Source: Ligula intestinalis
Taxonomy: Eukaryota > Platyhelminthes > Cestoda > Diphyllobothriidea > Diphyllobothriidae
Length of the DNA: 64,000 nt
Assembly (NCBI GenBank): GCA_036362985.1
Contig: JAYGXS010000001.1
Coordinates: 67,498,509 to 67,562,508 of the forward strand
Reading direction: 5' to 3'
Each line of letters starts with the position of its first letter. Position 1 is the stretch's first letter. Shown here one piece after another: positions 22,641 to 33,739 of this stretch. Made by a program: the position numbers and the translations under genes. The notes below the pieces were generated by a model. That model was not told the origin of the DNA. It ran no database searches and saw only the letters and a list, made by a program, of their open reading frames with translations.

Positions 22641-24834
22641 GCGGGACTCTTTAGCGCCAGGATCTAGCTAGACGGATGTCATCAGGTTGAGGAAGGGGGC
22701 CATCGGAAGTGAGGTTGTGTAATATGTCACTTAAATGAGCATTGGGTGGGAAGTTAAAGCGAGCAACTGCGACGAAACTCCCCGGAAACGTGTCTTGGGA
22801 GTTAGAACCAACTGGTTTATTGAATGAGACAACAGTAAATATGCACCATCCGTCATCCACTCCTGAAAAGCAGGCCATTATATTAAGGGTAAGCAAAGAC
22901 ACATTGATTGAAACGGACAACGAATATAAAGCATATCTATACGACATTTCTGCACAATTGAGGCCAATAACCACTTCCTTTTTCTAGGAAATATTTGCCA
23001 ACCTATGGAGAATATGTAACGGAGGAAATTTATAGGTTCCCATGCATAACAAATGAGCTTGCGATACCTTTTTAGGGGGTCAGGTTTACGATTAGGGTGA
23101 GAGTTATTGAAGGATTTCTTACTAGGTGCTCTTCTAGGTACAGCTCTTGAATTTGACGCATTTTGGATAGGAACGTAGGTTTTTCAGTGTCCAGCCGTAC
23201 GTTTACTCAGTGTTTTGTGCTTTGAAATTCCTTTGGAAATGCAGATGGAGAGCATGTTGCTGCAGCTGGGTGAAATTTTCTGAGGTACTTTGCCAAAGGA
23301 GGCTCGAAAAAGTCCGAAACTACCAGACGTCTTCTGGCAGTTGTAACTGATCTGTCCTCACAGCGCAATGAAATAGGGCTCCTTTTTTCCATTTGTGGGT
23401 CCCGTCTAAGATCCATAAATTCGCTAAATGATGGATATGAGCACAAATTAAAGGAATTCTGGAAATCACATGCAGGGTACTAATCAAGTATTATATTTCT
23501 AGTCTTGGCGAACAAAAACACTATATCTTGGTTTCTTCTTCAAACGCCTCTTCGAGAATGTTCTTTGTTTTTCGTAGGTCATGACTGGCTAATGCTGGCA
23601 TATAAAGCAGAAAAATGAAAAATTGTATCTTTTGCTTTGGCCTAAATTTATCAAAATTCTCTTTTTCGTTCTTTCAAAATAACGCAACCTATATGAGATG
23701 AAGTGTTAAGTTGACATATCATAATTACTTCGGTTAAAAGGGGGCATTGAATGTGTTTTCATCAATCCACGGTAGGTGCTGCACAATCATGCATCTCATA
23801 GACTAGTTTTCAGCTTCATTCAAATACACTGAGACCTAGCATTACTCTTAGGTCATATCATTTTAGGTCATTTTTCGATACTGGCTATGGATCTGCATGG
23901 TTTCAACAGCTGACCATTATAAAGTAGAACCATTGATAAGAGTAAATGATGTACCACATGCAAAAAATTGGAATGTTGAATGTCCTGGCTTTAAAATAAA
24001 ATCAGTTAATGTGCAAATTAATCTGATTAACTTCGTACCATCTAAACACTTTTGCATTAGTCGAACTAATACATTTTCCAGTGCGTTTATTCATATAGCA
24101 GCTCTTAGCATCAAGCCAGTGACGTTATGCTAATTATTTAACCTTGAACTTTCAATGGCCATGAAACAGCATCACAATCTGTAGCCTTTTGAGTTCGTTC
24201 TCGACTGAATAAGGCGCAAGTAAGGAGTAGGTGTTGCCGCTTAAACATAAAAACACAAATATGTGTAGCTGTCCGCCTTAACGCGTCTTTAAGACTTAAA
24301 AATGAACCATAACTTCAATGGATGGTTTTCCGGTTTGTCAAAGAAATGACAAATGATTTCAACGGTCAAAAATTGGATATATCATGGCACACACGTCATT
24401 ATCTCCACTTACTAAACGTCTTCGATTTCCACGAACGGGAAAGTTGACACGCTACTTCATATCTAACCATGGTTATTTAAGACCCTATAATCTGCCATTA
24501 AGAGAACTGAAGGCATTCCACGGAGTGAACCACTATTGAGAGAAATGACCTGAAGTGACTGTATTTGTTTGAATAACAGAAATATTTGAGAACAGAGTTT
24601 TATACTGCAGAATAATTTTACTTGCCAATAAGAAGGAATACAAAACCCGCATTGTAAAAGAGTAAGGAGGAAGAAAACACTTCAGGAACGTTATAAAAAC
24701 TGGCCTTTCTTCGAGGCGTCTTCGGGAAGTTTAAACATCGTATTCCTAGCAAGATTGCTCTATTTTATAAATAGCACATGACTTGCCCCGTAGTTAGAAA
24801 AAAACTAATCCAGCTGGCAAATACATTCAGAAAA
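22641..24834. other. Unassigned stretch upstream of the protocadherin-like gene
   Basis: Both strands carry open frames of 80-107 codons around 22,650-22,990, overlapping each other, so at most one could be real. Neither resembles a known protein. The remainder is AT-rich and shows no repeat or RNA gene I recognise. Confidence 0.4.
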
Positions 24835-25200
24835 AGTAGATATGATCGCTGACTTTTAGAAATCGCCGCAGAGTCAGCATCAGAGACAATTACAGCAAGG
24901 GGTAATTCATGCACAGGGGTCGGCTGTATTTATCAAATACACTGACTACGCTACTGCGAACTTGTGACGATAAACGGCTCCCTTGTCAAGGCTAGCTGCC
25001 TACTTGTGCAATAATTTCTTTATGGCTGGTATGCGTTCGTGACGTGCTGAACTAACAACACCTTTAGTGGACATAGTGTTGATGACTATTTGGCCATTTG
25101 TATCCCTAGCGCTAGTGTTATACAACACTTTGGCCTATGCGTTCCTCAAGTGATTAATTTTTATAGCCAAACTGAATGTTAGCACCAAATATGCGTTAAG
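24835..25200 (-). mobile_element. Penelope-like element 3' end (ETGR lineage), minus copy of a head-to-head pair
   Basis: Minus-strand translation from 25,190 downwards gives LTFSLAIKINHLRNA, then TSARDTNGQIVI, then IPAIKKLLHK and KGAVYRHKFAVA before a stop. The same blocks occur in the copies at 25.6 kb (NASARDPDGRAI, GAINCHKCPVA) and 49.4 kb (NASARKPDGQAI, GVINCQKCEVA). It ends with a degenerate hammerhead-like motif at 24,843-24,890 (CTGATGC, hairpin remnant, TAAAA-GTCAGCG). A plus copy of the same lineage begins within about 50 bp on the right. Confidence 0.62.
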
Positions 25201-25239
25201 CTGGCAGTTGGAAAAGGATAATGATAAGGAAACCAAAAG

Positions 25240-25890
25240 GCACACCACCACAGCAGGAAACATTTGGAGTCACCTATTGAAGCTAGAACATTTGCGAATG
25301 AAGCAACTGTGTCGAAGAAATTGGAGGGCTTTTTAAGACGTGAATTGTCAAACATGCGGCAGCAGTACGGAGAAATGATTCCAGTTCTATGGCTAACTTG
25401 CCGCGAACCAACCACACATTCAATGTTGACGAGGCTGAAAATGTTGCGGTAGATGACAAAAATGTAAGTTGGCATAAATCACTCATGGTTAACGTGCCCC
25501 AGTCCATAACCGAGTGCAACGACCTGCTTAACCCATATTTATTGCTGAGGCTCTGTTTGGTTAGTGTCATTCACCACTAGGTGAATGCACAGAACAACGC
25601 GTTATCTAACGCCAGTGCCAGGGATCCAGATGGCCGAGCAATCCTCACCTCCAAGTCCACCACGGGTGATGGACGTTCAACAGGTCGCGGCCACTACGCC
25701 GGCCATCAACCAAATAGCACATATGCGTGCATTTATCCCCCATAGGGGAGCCATTAATTGTCATAAGTGTCCAGTAGCATAGTAACTGTATCATATAAAT
25801 ACTGCAAATCTCTGTGGAATGCTCATCCGTTTCTGCCATTGTCTCTGATGGTGAATCCGCAACGACTTTGAAACATCGGGTGGATAAACT
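25240..25890 (+). mobile_element. Penelope-like element GIY-YIG remnant and tail (ETGR lineage), plus copy of a head-to-head pair
   Basis: Plus-strand blocks run in PLE order. KKLEGFLRRELSNMRQQ (~25,310-25,360) corresponds to the segment after the ETGR box. NHTFNVDEAENVAV (~25,405) corresponds to the HTFxFDEA strand. ITECNDLLNPYLLLRL and SVIHH are the tail, followed by SNASARDPDGRAI. The 3' end has GAINCHKCPVA and a stop (~25,780), then a hammerhead-like hairpin at 25,838-25,885 with CTGATGG, GAATCC and GAAAC. Frames shift between blocks, and the catalytic GIY-YIG box is missing or unrecognisable. The copy is dead. Confidence 0.65.
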
Positions 25891-25899
25891 ATTTGCCTC

Positions 25900-28800
25900 A
25901 GTTATCATATTTAGTTCTTTTCAAATAGTTCGAGGATCCCGCACGTTCATTTTCATTGGCAGATAAATTTAGGTCTAATCCCAGTGCATGTTCATTTTTT
26001 GAATGTGCTTCAACTCACCTAAATTTGCGAAGACGCCGTTTCTTGCGTCAAGTTACCGTTTCATGCTATCAAGCACATGCTAGCAAAACTAACCCAAACT
26101 AAGAATGTGCGTGGGACTTACAACTCGTCCCAACTCTCCAGATAGTTGTGCATGTTTAAATAATTAGACTTGATTTACTAACAAAACGTTATTGCGCCAT
26201 CAACATTTATGGTTGAGACCCAAACCAAAATAGTCAAAAACAGTAAAGCTCTCATCCCGCTCTATATAAGCTATCAGCGTGTGCGACTGACCTGATCAAA
26301 GAGGAAGCGGAACTATGTTTTTTTACGATAACATCCATGTCCGCACTCCATCCCAACATCATCTGCGCAGTTATCTGGAGTCTTCGATAAATGGCTGTCC
26401 CGAGCGGCCAATAAGGAAAGCAAATCAATGATGGCTTTTACTTTATTATTTAAAGGCACTTTTAAGCCAGACAATTTCATCTTCAACGAAATAGGAGATA
26501 AGATCTTCCGTGTTCATAGTTTGGGTAGTAAAATCCAAAAATCCATTTTGAAGGCGGAATGTTAGGTGACTAATTTATCACCATATTCCCAGAATATTTC
26601 ACAATGACATTGTTTAATTGAACACTTAGTTAGAATTAAAGCTGATATTGCCACTTCTAATGTCCTTTTCTTTTGCTACTTTGACTACGAAAGTCTTAGT
26701 TATATGAACAGATTTTTCAGTCAACTTTAAATTTTAATTAATGATATAGGATCTTTCAGCCCTTTGTTTTCCTTCAGAACCCACCAAAATATTTTCGTTG
26801 GAAATGTTCACTTACTGTTCTTACCAAAATTATCATCAAAAACCACCTAACGGAATTTATACGAGATCTAGACGGACAAGCACCCCTATGGGGCAGTCGA
26901 AGGTAAGAAAACTGTACTGATCTAAGTATTGTGTGACAATTTGCACTGGTTATTTATCACTGACTTTTGAAGAATTTAAATATCTTACCGCTTATAGGAC
27001 ACTTTCTGTAGGTCCTTTAACATGCGAGGTGAAAAATTATTATTCTTTACGCAAACGATGAGCTTATTCACTGAAAGTTTTTTTTTAAATACAGACTTGG
27101 CGTTTACTAAAAGCAGCATTAAATGGCAACATGCAGACAGCCCACCACCGAGGATTTCTTTAGTAATCTTAATACTGTAGGATCTGATAAGATTGACAAG
27201 TGAGCGTTCTGTAACATATCTCCTACGCTGCAGAAATCACTAAACTATGTCAATTTATGAATGCAAGAGTACTTTTACCACAAAAATACACAGTTGGAAC
27301 CTGTGCCTTCGTTTTTCCACAACTCTGGGATTTTCTATCAATTTTTCGATTGATTTATTTTTCTATTAATCTTGGCCATTTCGAGTAGGATTTCCTTCAA
27401 TATAAGCGCTTATGTACACCTAGAATTAAGCTTGTTTAATGTTGCACATATATGTATACATCTTATCCCAAAGTCTGTCAAGTCAACTGCAATATTGTAT
27501 TAAAAATATCAGAGCCCACCAATTTAAAATAGCATTTTATTCAATGAATTATTAAGTCAATCTTCCTCTGACCAATGAACCTTGTTACTCCTTAAAAAAG
27601 ATTTTTATCAAATGCTTCAGCATTATCTTAATTTTTACAAATTAGTTTTGTACACTTAGCTTGTACAAAGTTTGTGTTGTAGTCGGCTTATCATTTCGAG
27701 CCCAGTATTGATGGGAAATCCATGTCTAGGAGGCTTAATTTATATATCAGTTTGGTTATAAAGTGGAGGTTTCCAAAGGTTTTTTTCTGTAGATATAGGA
27801 TTTTTCATAGACGGCGAAGATTGATCATCGACAAATCAAGGCTTCGCTTTAAAATTAAAATGAATTTCTACTCGTTTGATTTAAGTAATCAATTCAACTA
27901 GCCAATTCACAATTCCACATTTTATAAACCCATTGGAGCCTTTTCATCCTTTATGAAAAATGCATCTTCCGGGAAAATACGAAACGTTTATATAAGATGA
28001 TTAACTTTTGTAAAATGATCCTGCAACATAAAAAATTCCATCTGAAGCAAGGTATTTTGAATCTGGCGTGATTTTTAGACGGACCATCATCAAATGAAAT
28101 GTTCTGTTTGGTCGTTTAGCTGCTTTAATAGTCACCCACCATTCTCTTACCGGTTGCGTGTACGCCTTTTGTTTTTAAAACTGTTTTAACCAGGCCGAAA
28201 ACATGACCGAGTTTCATAATTGGGACGCATACCCGAGGGCACATTTGGATTGCAAGTGAAAACCTTCACGCATTTATTTCTTCGTAGTCCAATAACTTCA
28301 AAGTTTGATCCTTCCTAGGTTGAATATTTTATACTGAATGAAACTTCTATTGCCATTTTGCATTTGCAGTCAAGCAGATCAATTTTTTTTAAGATCTCTT
28401 ATGTATTCTGTGTATTGTAAACCTTATTTGGAAATTTGATATTAAGATTACTTAGAATAGCATTCCCTTGTCCTTGATAACCCGATTCTACTTAGCAATA
28501 ATTTATTTATTGAAAGTTGTATTAAATGCAGATACCAGAACAACGCAAATGTTTCAAAACTTTAAGGACAGTATGGCAAGGGCTGCATGCAAAATCATGA
28601 CGAAAATTAACTTGGCAGTTTGGCATATATTTGGTCCTGCTGTTTTAATCCTTTGAATAGATTTAATTCCGTGAAAACCTTTCAGTTCAGAAAATCACCC
28701 TCCTAGTTAAGTTTATTTAAGATAATGTGCTTTTTATTTCGGCGAAATTTGAAGTCTTCTCATATCGAAGGAATTTGATTTGCAAGTAGGTATGTCAGAG

Positions 28801-31800
28801 CCAAACTTTTCATCAATATGTATTATCCCATTCTATTGTATTCAGACAATTTCGTTCGAAATTTTTTCGACGCAAGTGAGATCTGATCAGGCCAAGTTCA
28901 GAAAGAAAACCAATCAATATGTTAAAAATTATGCTGAGCTAACCTGTAATTTTTTTCTATAAAAATGCAGTAGCAAAAAAGTTGTGGTTTTTATTTTGTT
29001 TAACCACATCGCGCAGATGGCGAATTAGCAAAATCTCCATGCATTATACCGTGACGGTAGTGTAAAAAAGTCCTTATTTAATGTACGTCATGTAGAAATA
29101 TGCCTTTTTTAACAATACGTTCCACTAATGTCTTATTTAGAATAAAAACAGAACGAAAAATAATATTTATCGGTCTATCTTATTAAGATATGGCCACACT
29201 ATTTGCATCCACAGGCTTAGAACAGAACTTGGAAGTAACTAACTATGCCAAAAATAATCCAGTGTAAGGAGGAAAGCGAGGTCTTTCATCTCCTTGCATG
29301 CAACACAAAAGGACATCAAAAACCAAGGCGGTTGTGCCAGGTGACTGATCGGTGTATGCCTATCTACTAGCGCATAATCCCGATTAACAACCAGCTCAAT
29401 GTTTAATGGCGTTTGCCTCTGACCAAAAAGACGCAGTTTTGAAACTCGGGTGTGGCGGCAATTTCCGCTGCTAGGGATGACTGGGGTATCGCCAGCTGAA
29501 AAAACGCAAAATAAGCATAAAAAAGGCCTTTCTGGCTTCTCTGTCTTGATGGTAGAATGAATTATTTATCTTCAGGTAAATTTAAAAAGTAAAAAATCTC
29601 TATTTTAATTTTGATATAACCCTGGACAAAGTTAATCAACGTAGAAATGCATCAGCTGAATATCTAATTTAACAACCTTTTTTAAGAGGTAAACTATTAC
29701 AGAAAGTTTTTTATTGATCAATAAATAATACTATCGGAGTTGTGTTGCGGAGCGCCACACGATCCACGTTCATAAGAACTAATAGCAAAGAACTCATTTC
29801 TTTCGGTAAATGCTCTGACGTGTACCTTATTTTAAAGGTTGTGAGATAAACGTTGAACCAAATGTCAATTGAAAGATGAACAGCTAAAGACCCTGAAAAC
29901 GCTAGAAATTACGCCAGAATTTATAGAGCGACATAAAATATAGTCATTTTTGAAAATAATAAATAATACAAAATGTTATGGCACCATACATTGCTCGAGA
30001 GCTCATCAGTTGCGTCCACTCATTGCGTTAAGGTCCACGAATGAGATTAATACGAAAAAGAATTTGTACAGAAATGTCATAGGTCCTAGTCAGATACAGA
30101 AGGAAAGTTAAAACAAATTAGGATGGGGAAACAGGGAAGTGAATTGTGAGGAAGATTGTGGCAAGGGAATGTACAAATCTGGGGGTTTGTAGTTACCATG
30201 GTAAGGCAAGGTTAGCCACATGCTCCAAATTTTAACAGAGGTCAGGTTTAAAGCGTCTTATACAAGCTGCCAGGTAGCACAAAATTCGAGATGTTCGTGC
30301 TCGAAAAATAACTCAGAAAGAAATTATAGGGTCTGCAGATTGACCCATGTCCAGCAAGAGTTCAGTACTATAGGAGTGAGTGGAATGATTTTCCTGCTAA
30401 AATAACCAATTGAGCAGATGTTCCTTGGCTCCGGCTGCCAATTGTTTTTGCTTACGCCCTATGTACATGCATTCACAAGTACATGTGAATTCGTAAACGC
30501 AGTTAGAGGTGGCTTGCAAAGGTATGGCATCCTTAACAAAAGGAATCAGCAAGGGCTTTCTTGGAGAGCAAAATATGAGTTCAGCGTCGTAATAGGTTTT
30601 TCTTTGGTCTTGAGCAAGTGTATCTTGATAGTGTTTAAGACATTATCCCCCTTAAAGGGCAAGGATACAAATACTGGATTCTCAGGAGCTATAGAAGTAT
30701 ATAAGGCGTGCAGTTATCGATCGCCGAGTCTGTGCACAAGTAGCTGGATTAATTAACTAGGCGCGTGTCAAGCAGTCGTACATGTTGCCATGGTACTCAC
30801 AAAGCCTTTACAAATGTATTGGGGCTCAGACAACTCGCTTCCTCAAGCGGAGGTTCATCCCTTACAATACGCCTACTTTGTCTACCTGAATATCCTAAAG
30901 GACGTCCTGCCTTCCCCTTATAGGTAATCAAGTATTTACCATGAACCAAAGCCATACGCCTTGCTTGTCTTTTTATATTTAGAAAAGCGCAATGGTTAGA
31001 TTAAAAATTTCAAAAGGCATGCCGTACTGGGTTCCTTTGTGAATTTAAGGTCATCAAAAATTAAATGGCCAAGATTTTTGGAGACTTCGACCGGAAAAAA
31101 TAAAGTAATAAACCATGAATGAAGGTTAAAAGTAATGCTACGTATGCTGGTTTTTTATGCTGTAGAGACATGGGCAGTATGCATATATTAAGAGCCAAAT
31201 ATTCAGATTGTCCCAGCAGCAACTCAACTACATAAACTCGAAAGCTAAAATGAAGCAGGAGAATGCAGATGTGCTTGCTTCGTAAGAAGATATACTTGTT
31301 GACGATAAAGAAGAAAACAGAAAGATTAAGTATCTAAGTTTTAGTGCCACCAGCTCCATCATCTATGATATTTAAAAAGTGTGGTTCAAAGTACACCTAG
31401 GCAGTTGTACAAAAGATACGCATAAGATGTGAGAAAACATGGTTTACAGCGCATGTCCGAGGTCCACCCCTTATTGTCATATTTGTTAGCTCGATCGTCC
31501 TTTGCGACGATGTCAACTGTATGCCCCTCCCCCAGCCGCGGTTTGATAGAGAGAGAACGAAAACTTAAAAGTAAATAAGTTTAGAAGGAATACAGCCCTT
31601 TTTTCCCCTTTCGACCCTTCTCCCTGATCCAGCTGAACCAGATGGCACAACTGAGTCGACAATATGGGAGGCTACCTCGGGCATGGTGGCTGGCAAAGCT
31701 TTGCAGCTTATCCACGCGTATCACACGCACAACCTCATGCAAAAACTGAGGGTCATTCTCATACAATAGTCAGGGACGATTGGGAGTGTAAAAAAGTTAT

Positions 31801-32000
31801 ACTTAGCCAAACCACTGAGTCAGACTCACAGTTCTAGAGCCATTTTCCGCAGATGTACCTACTAGCTAGTCAGCTCTCAAGTTGTCCCATCAGTTGGTAG
31901 CCTTCTTGGCAACGGATTTTATCGTGTTGTGATCATTCAAAAGCGTGTAAGGTTTACTGTCTAGGTGAATGAGCTAAAGTTACATACAAAGAACAGGCAA
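25900..32000. other. Long unassigned AT-rich stretch
   Basis: About 6 kb with only short frames. The longest (30,418-30,756, plus, 112 codons) has no recognisable domain. I see no splice-bounded exon, tRNA or clear repeat. A GTTACCATGGTAA palindrome lies at about 30,192. Confidence 0.45.
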
Positions 32001-32002
32001 CA

Positions 32003-32675
32003 GTAGCTTATGTAGCCCCACTCATTAATCGCTATAACTTGTGTGTTTTCCAACGAATATGGTGTTTATTGGGTTAAGTGGGCGGGAAATTAGGACGCGC
32101 AGTAGAATATACTTTAATAAATGCTAAATGCATCTTTATTGCATCTTTACTGCTACTCATGTCTCTGATGACGAATCCGCGATGGATATCGAAACGTCAG
32201 GCGAATAAACATATTGTCCCAGCGATCGAGTCTTCTTCTTCTTCTTCTCAATGAGAAGTGTTGTTGATTTATATCTGTAGATTTTCCTAATTTGTATTAT
32301 CATTTAACTCATTTTGGAAAATCCTGATGATCAAACGGCAGGTTTCTTGAGTTTCCCAAAAAATTGGAGTGGTAATTTGGAGGTCGTCTGCTTACACTTA
32401 CCTGTGGTCAAACTTACCATTCTGGAGTTAGATTAATATACGTCGCGGCCCGAAGTGCCACGCACACCTTCAATTTACATGCGGAAAAATCTGCTCCCAG
32501 CGGTGGCGGGAAGAAATTTCGACTACATTTTTTCACTTTGCACGTACTTCTAAAAATTTCCTTCCCTGCCTATCCTATTTCGCCACCACACAAAACTATA
32601 TAAACACCGTTTTTGCAGGACAAATTCTTGGACTAGGGGTGTATGAGTGGGGCTACATAAGCTACTGCTGCCCAA
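32003..32675. repeat. Inverted-repeat element of about 670 bp with ~100-bp arms
   Basis: The word AGTAGCTTATGTAGCCCCAC occurs near the left edge (~32,010) and in reverse complement near the right edge (~32,650), each followed inwards by CTCAT. The match resumes further in with GGTGTTTAT at about 32,060 (+) and near 32,610 in reverse complement, then a GGCGGGAAATTAGGA-like segment on both sides. The interior contains a well-kept hammerhead-like PLE-end motif (32,156-32,210) and a TTC run (32,230-32,249). No coding region is seen. Boundaries and target duplications are not resolved. It may be a fold-back or a pair of inverted PLE ends. Confidence 0.5.
32156..32210 (+). ncRNA. Best-preserved hammerhead-ribozyme-like motif of the window
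   Basis: CTGATGA (32,165-32,171) is followed by one C, then stem II made of GAATCC (32,173-32,178), loop GCGAT and GGATATC (32,184-32,190, one bulged A). GAAAC (32,191-32,195) and GTC (32,196-32,198) follow. Bases 32,060-32,064 are not involved; stem I is TGTCT (32,160-32,164) pairing with AGGCG (32,199-32,203), five pairs with two wobbles. This is the hammerhead order with a minimal AC/GT stem III, as reported for PLEs. The extra base before stem II is non-canonical. It is followed by AATAAAC and a GTCCCAGCGATCGAGTC block shared with the other copies. Confidence 0.42.
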
Positions 32676-33579
32676 AGAACCTTCTTGGAGTCGAATTCCC
32701 TCTTGTCTCATTTTTTGTAAACCATTCGACTGTCTGAGACTGTCAGCAAGGAGATGCTGAGATGGGGCTCAGTGGCTGACTGAGCTGCAAATACTCTCCT
32801 GTCACATACAATCTGGTTAGAAACCATTTGTTGCAACCAAGTGTGCTCCTGTGTCAATACTGGTGATGTTCCCCCAGTAGGTGTTAGGGAGAAAAGACAG
32901 GCTAGGGAAACAGCTAGTAATTTACTGTCACTTGTACTAGTGCAGGAACTCTGGTGCGTGTGTCCAGCAGTAGCCTTTTGTGGTCGGTCTCGTCTAGGCA
33001 GCAGTCTCTTCTAGGCAGCGTGTCCACAACAGAGTCCACGTTCCGCTAACACCTCGCAATTTAAGGGGCAGTCGTCATTGCTCCCTATTGGCTCTCCAAG
33101 TGTGAATGCTCGCTTACGCACGTCCGTGCGTCTGTCCTCGCGTGACCTCACTCGGCTCCCGGCTGGCTCCATCAGCAGTCCGGCAGCAGTCCGCCTCCAG
33201 TGGCCGCCTGACTTCTTGTGCCTTCTTTGTCCTGGCACAATGTCACCTTTGAAGGTCGCGCGACATGGACTGTTGTGTATGCGTCGGACTGGCCCAATGT
33301 GACCTCATACTGGCTGATGTGTGGGTGACGTGTTCGGCCTCCTTACACCATTTAACGCCATGAACATGCCTCTCACTGATGTGAGCAGACCATGTTTAAT
33401 CAGTGGCAGCTGCTGATGCTGTTGATGGTAATAACCTTGCTGGTGAGGGTGCCAGTAGCGCTGATGGTGGAGGCGGTTTTCGCATGTATAACAGCCGACA
33501 GTACTACGAATGCCCCTGTCAGGGATGCCCATGAAGACTTATATATTTCCTGATGTTCTGTGCTAATGTGCAGTTCTGG
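32676..33579. other. Unassigned, GC-richer stretch
   Basis: The segment from about 32,950 to 33,530 is clearly richer in G and C than its flanks and has overlapping frames of ~75 codons on both strands. None resembles a known protein. It may be the left part of an LTR-like element whose TATA and polyadenylation words follow at 33.59-33.66 kb. Confidence 0.3.
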
Positions 33580-33700
33580 TTAGTGATATAAATAGGCATG
33601 ATCCCTTGCACACACTTGCATACGTGCGTCTGATAATCTCGGACTGTTTAATCATCACAATAAAGTGCTCATCGTATAGCATAAGGCTGTAGTGTAACCA
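33580..33700 (+). promoter_or_regulatory. LTR-like TATA box and polyadenylation signal pair
   Basis: TATAAATAG lies at 33,587-33,595 and AATAAA at 33,659-33,664, about 70 bp apart in the same direction, as in the U3-R region of many LTRs. I could not find matching LTR ends, a primer-binding site or gag/pol, so a solo LTR is only a suggestion. Confidence 0.25.
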
Positions 33701-33739
33701 TTCTTCGTGTATGATCTGAAGCATCACAGTTCGCATTAA

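Noticed and set aside
22651..22987. Overlapping 107-codon (minus) and 81-codon (plus) frames next to the promoter-like island
   Set aside because: They overlap on opposite strands, have no recognisable domain and lack a supporting splice partner or start context.
30418..30756. 112-codon plus frame with PYVHAF and GLQRYGI words loosely like a PLE linker
   Set aside because: Only a few residues match, the Lys/Arg pattern differs and no neighbouring PLE blocks are found.
33011..33302. Two opposite-strand ~75-codon frames rich in Arg, Ser and Pro
   Set aside because: GC-rich sequence opens frames on both strands; no domain or splice context.
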